Assembly (NCBI GenBank): GCA_934230685.1
Contig: CAKQFF010000004.1
Span: forward strand, 1-37,622
Length of the DNA: 37,622 nt
Reading direction: 5' to 3'
Source of the DNA: an uncultured Prevotella sp.
Lineage (GTDB): Bacteria > Bacteroidota > Bacteroidia > Bacteroidales > Bacteroidaceae
The notes beneath the pieces were generated by a model. That model ran no database searches. It saw nothing but the letters and a program-made list of their open reading frames with translations, and was not told where the DNA came from. The position numbers were made by a program, and so were the translations under genes. This document shows positions 34,089-37,622 of this stretch, piece after piece; position 1 is the first letter of the stretch, and each line of letters starts with the position of its first letter.

Positions 34089-37000
34089 TTAATCGAGTTT
34101 GATGCTGAGACCAAGACCGCGGAGCTCATGCAAGAGCACGTTGAGCGACTCTGGTATGCCTGGAGTTGGCATTGGATCGCCCTTGACGATTGCCTCGTAA
34201 GCCTTTGAGCGGCCAACGGTATCGTCGGACTTGATTGTCAGAATCTCCTGAAGCACGTGGCTGGCACCGAATGCCTCGATAGCCCAAACCTCCATCTCTC
34301 CGAAACGCTGACCACCAAACTGTGCCTTACCACCAAGTGGCTGCTGTGTGATGAGCGAGTACGGACCGATTGAACGGGCGTGCATCTTGTCCTCTACCAT
34401 GTGGCCGAGCTTGAGGAAGTAGGTGACACCTACTGTTGCCGGTTGGTCGAAACGCTCGCCTGTCTCACCATCATAAAGGTGGGTTGAGCAAAGGTGAGGC
34501 AGACCTGCCTTGTCGGTCCACTCTGAGAGGTCCTCAAGATGGGCACCATCGAAGATAGGAGTAGCAAACTTAACACCGAGCTTGCGGCCGGCAGCACCGA
34601 GGATAGCCTCGAATATCTGGCCGAGGTTCATTCGAGAAGGCACACCCAGAGGGTTCAACACGAGGTCTACTGGACGACCGTCCTCAAGGAACGGCATATC
34701 TTCCATACGCACAATCTTCGATACGATACCCTTGTTACCGTGACGACCGGCGAGCTTATCACCCACACCTATCTTACGCTTCTTGGCTACATAAACCTTT
34801 GCCATCTGCAGGATGCCTGAAGGCAGCTCGTCGCCAATTGTGATGGCGAACTTCTTGCGCTTAAGCTCTGCATCGAGCAACTTATACTTGCGTATATAGT
34901 TCATGATGAGCTTAGAGATAAGCTTGTTGGCATGCTCGTCGTCGGTCCAATCGTTCGACTGTATACCATCATACTCGAGATTCTTGAGCATTGTGGTGGT
35001 GAACTTGGTACCGCGGTTGATTATCTCGGCTCCTGAGTAGTCCTTTACGCCCATGCAAGCCTTGCCGTCGGTGAGTGTGAGGAGCTTGTCGACGAGAATA
35101 TCCTTCAAGTCGTCGTTCTTTGCCTCATACTCCTCGTCAATCTTGGCGAGAATCACCTTGTCCTGCTTCTTCGACTCGCGTGTCTTAACGGCACGTGCGA
35201 AGAGTTTCTTGTCGATTACTACACCGCTCAACGATGGGTTGGCCTTCAAAGAAGAGTCCTTAACGTCGCCTGCCTTGTCGCCAAAGATGGCACGCAGAAG
35301 TTTCTCCTCTGGCGAAGGATCGCTCTCGCCCTTAGGCGAAATCTTACCAATCATGATGTCGCCCGGCTCGATACGAGCACCGATGCGAACGATACCGTTG
35401 TCGTCGAGGTCCTTAGTAGCCTCTTCCGAAACGTTAGGAATATCGCTTGTGAACTCCTCAAGACCACGCTTTGTCTCGCGCACGTCGAGTGAGTACTCGT
35501 CTACGTGAACTGATGTGAGCACGTCGTCGCGAACCATACGCTCCGAGAGCACGATGGCGTCCTCGTAGTTGTAACCCTTCCAAGGCATGTAGGCAACGAG
35601 AAGGTTGCGGCCAAGTGCAAGCTCGCCGTCTTCTGTAGCATAACCCTCGGTAAGGATGTCGCCCTTCTTAACGCGCTGACCCTTATTGCAGATCGGGCGA
35701 AGGTCGATGGTCATATTCTGGTTGGTACGACGGAACTTCGGTATGCGGTACTCCTTGAGAGCCGGTTCGAAGCTTACAAACTCCTCGTCCTCTGTGCGAT
35801 CGTAGAGGATACGGATGGTTGTAGCGTCAACATACTCGATGACACCCTCGCCCTCGGCAGTAATCATTGTGCGTGAATCCTCGCACACCTGCTTCTCCAA
35901 ACCTGTACCTACGATAGGTGCGTCGTTGTGGAGCAATGGAACTGCCTGGCGCATCATGTTACATCCCATGAGCGCACGGTGACCGTCATCATGCTCCAAG
36001 AATGGGATAAGACCTGCAGATACAGATGCAATCTGCTGCGGCGACACGTCCATGAGGTCTACCTCAGATGGCGGAACAACCGGGAATTCAGCGTTCTGAC
36101 GGCACTTAACGTAGTCGCGGATGAATGTGCCATCCTCACGGAGCGGAGCATTACCCTGACCGATAACGTGGTTCTCCTCCTCCTCTGCGGTGAGGTAAAC
36201 AACGTCCTTGTTGTCAAGGTCTACTACCGAATCCTTAACCTTGCGGTAAGGAGTGGCGATGAAGCCAAGCTCGTTGATAGTGGCATACACACAGAGAGAA
36301 GAGATAAGACCGATGTTCGGACCCTCAGGGCTCTCGATAGGACACAGACGACCGTAGTGTGTATAGTGAACGTCTCGAACCTCGAAACCTGCGCGCTCAC
36401 GAGAAAGACCGCCAGGACCAAGGGCTGAGAGACGACGCTTGTGAGTTACCTCGGCAAGCGGGTTGGTCTGGTCCATGAACTGTGACAATGGGTTGGTTCC
36501 GAAGAACGAGCTTACAACGCTTGATATAGTCTTGGCGTTGATAAGGTCGGTTGGCTGGAACACCTCGTTGTCGCGCACGTTCATGCGCTCGCGGATAGTG
36601 CGGCTCATACGTGCCAGACCTATAGAGAACTGGTTGCTCAACTGCTCACCTACAGTGCGCACGCGGCGGTTTGAGAGGTGGTCGATATCGTCGACTGTAG
36701 CGTTGGAGTTGACCAGCTGAATGAGATACTTGATAATTTCGATGATGTCATCCTTGGTAAGTACACGCACCTCAGAATCGGTGTCAAGACCGAGCTTCTT
36801 GTTAATACGGTAGCGACCTACCTCACCCAAGTCGTAACGCTTGTCAGAGAAGAAGAGGTTCTGGAACACCTCGCGTGCCGAAGCGTCGTCGGCAGGATCT
36901 GCATTACGCAGCTGGCGGTAGATGTAGAGCACAGCCTCCTTCTCAGAGTTAGACGGGTCTTTGGCAAGAGTGTTGAAGATGATAGCATACTTGTTGGCAG

Positions 37001-37622
37001 CCTCGGCATCCTTGTGGAGAAGGATTGACTGAGCACCCGACTCAAGGATATCGTCGATATTCTCCTCGGTAAGCTCGGTCTCGCGCTCCATGATAACCTC
37101 GTTGCGCTCGATAGATACAACCTCGCCGGTATCCTCGTCTACGAAGTCCTCGTTCCATGACTTGAGCACACGTGCGGCAAGCTTGCGTCCGATAGCAGCC
37201 TTCATGTTCTTCTTGTTGACCTTCATCTCCTCAGCAAGGTCGAATATCTGGAGGATATCCTTATCCTGCTCGTAGCCCATGGCACGCAGAAGGGTTGTAA
37301 CTGGCAACTTCTTCTTACGGTCGATATAGGCGTACATCACGTTGTTGATGTCGGTTGCAAACTCAATCCAAGAGCCCTTGAACGGGATGATACGTGCAGA
37401 ATAAAGCACAGTGCCGTTGGCATGAACACCCTGGCCGAAGAACACGCCCGGAGAGCGGTGCAACTGCGAAACGACTACGCGCTCGGCACCGTTGATCACG
37501 AATGTGCCGTTGGAAGTCATGTAAGGGATTGTGCCAAGGAACACGTCCTGGATGAATGTGCCGAAGTCCTCGTGGTCGGGATCCGTACAGTAGAGTTTCA
37601 TCTTAGCCTTCAAGGGTACGCT
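34089..37622 (-). CDS. rpoB: DNA-directed RNA polymerase subunit beta (5' end outside window)
   Basis: The open frame runs through the window edge (first visible codons [10 protein letters not shown]), so about the first hundred residues are missing; it holds 1177 visible codons. The rifampicin-binding region reads [41 protein letters not shown] with wild-type D, H and S at the classic resistance positions. [14 protein letters not shown], the [15 protein letters not shown] segment, [15 protein letters not shown] and the C-terminal [32 protein letters not shown] follow in order. It forms an operon with rpoC. Confidence 0.98.
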   Translation of the reverse strand, partial: SVPLKAKMKLYCTDPDHEDFGTFIQDVFLGTIPYMTSNGTFVINGAERVVVSQLHRSPGVFFGQGVHANGTVLYSARIIPFKGSWIEFATDINNVMYAYIDRKKKLPVTTLLRAMGYEQDKDILQIFDLAEEMKVNKKNMKAAIGRKLAARVLKSWNEDFVDEDTGEVVSIERNEVIMERETELTEENIDDILESGAQSILLHKDAEAANKYAIIFNTLAKDPSNSEKEAVLYIYRQLRNADPADDASAREVFQNLFFSDKRYDLGEVGRYRINKKLGLDTDSEVRVLTKDDIIEIIKYLIQLVNSNATVDDIDHLSNRRVRTVGEQLSNQFSIGLARMSRTIRERMNVRDNEVFQPTDLINAKTISSVVSSFFGTNPLSQFMDQTNPLAEVTHKRRLSALGPGGLSRERAGFEVRDVHYTHYGRLCPIESPEGPNIGLISSLCVYATINELGFIATPYRKVKDSVVDLDNKDVVYLTAEEEENHVIGQGNAPLREDGTFIRDYVKCRQNAEFPVVPPSEVDLMDVSPQQIASVSAGLIPFLEHDDGHRALMGCNMMRQAVPLLHNDAPIVGTGLEKQVCEDSRTMITAEGEGVIEYVDATTIRILYDRTEDEEFVSFEPALKEYRIPKFRRTNQNMTIDLRPICNKGQRVKKGDILTEGYATEDGELALGRNLLVAYMPWKGYNYEDAIVLSERMVRDDVLTSVHVDEYSLDVRETKRGLEEFTSDIPNVSEEATKDLDDNGIVRIGARIEPGDIMIGKISPKGESDPSPEEKLLRAIFGDKAGDVKDSSLKANPSLSGVVIDKKLFARAVKTRESKKQDKVILAKIDEEYEAKNDDLKDILVDKLLTLTDGKACMGVKDYSGAEIINRGTKFTTTMLKNLEYDGIQSNDWTDDEHANKLISKLIMNYIRKYKLLDAELKRKKFAITIGDELPSGILQMAKVYVAKKRKIGVGDKLAGRHGNKGIVSKIVRMEDMPFLEDGRPVDLVLNPLGVPSRMNLGQIFEAILGAAGRKLGVKFATPIFDGAHLEDLSEWTDKAGLPHLCSTHLYDGETGERFDQPATVGVTYFLKLGHMVEDKMHARSIGPYSLITQQPLGGKAQFGGQRFGEMEVWAIEAFGASHVLQEILTIKSDDTVGRSKAYEAIVKGDPMPTPGIPESLNVLLHELRGLGLSIKLD

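Noticed and set aside
36300-36500. Possible rifampicin-resistance change in rpoB
   Set aside because: The resistance region has the usual Q, D, H and S residues; no resistance substitution is visible.

Overview
The window is a stretch of ordinary chromosome from a Bacteroidota bacterium, most likely order Bacteroidales and probably a Prevotella-like organism (the genus is inference). Four things support this. Bacteroidota-type promoters (TTTG, 19-20 bp, TAnnTTTG) stand in front of many genes. Starts generally lack Shine-Dalgarno sequences. Families typical of the phylum are present (DUF5686 barrel, DUF4290 protein, LytTR regulator beside TonB parts). Conserved housekeeping genes are arranged as in Bacteroidales. 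No phage, IS element, CRISPR array or plasmid gene was found.

Layout, left to right. Bases 1-27 hold the 5' part of a tRNA gene (minus). Then come a DUF5686 outer-membrane barrel and murF on the plus strand. Facing them on the minus strand is a MacAB-like exporter with separate ATPase, two permeases and an adaptor (3783-8192), preceded by a DMT permease (8261-9202). A 444-bp divergent gap with several palindromes leads to a secreted M23/LysM peptidase (plus). Next, on the minus strand, are a one-chain ABC exporter and nadK. On the plus strand follow a DJ-1 family gene, ispD and recG. A minus-strand module of LytTR regulator, TonB and TonB-dependent receptor (17049-20123) looks accessory. A tRNA-Val(CAC) with its own promoter and terminator separates it from a minus-strand run tsaB, DUF4290, murA, rimM, dxr, rseP (20462-26280). 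On the plus strand yicC, gmk and nadD follow, with an unusual heptamer-repeat element between yicC and gmk. The right end is minus strand again: rpsU, rpoC and rpoB, with rpoB cut by the window edge.

Functionally the window holds cell-wall synthesis (murF, murA, M23 peptidase), the MEP isoprenoid pathway (ispD, dxr), NAD synthesis and phosphorylation (nadD, nadK), guanylate supply (gmk), tRNA and ribosome maturation (tsaB, rimM, rpsU), transcription (rpoB, rpoC), DNA repair (recG), envelope proteolysis (rseP) and export.

I found no convincing wholly new protein system. The most interesting signals are non-coding: the inverted heptamer-repeat element with two mini-hairpins before gmk, a palindrome plus closed stem in the tsaB leader, three successive hairpins in the M23 leader, a 27-bp perfect inverted repeat whose arm contains a stop codon, and two 20-bp tandem duplications that each copy a gene's stop codon. 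Among proteins, MurA carries Asp in place of the fosfomycin-target Cys, and the LytTR-TonB-receptor module suggests a self-contained regulated uptake locus.
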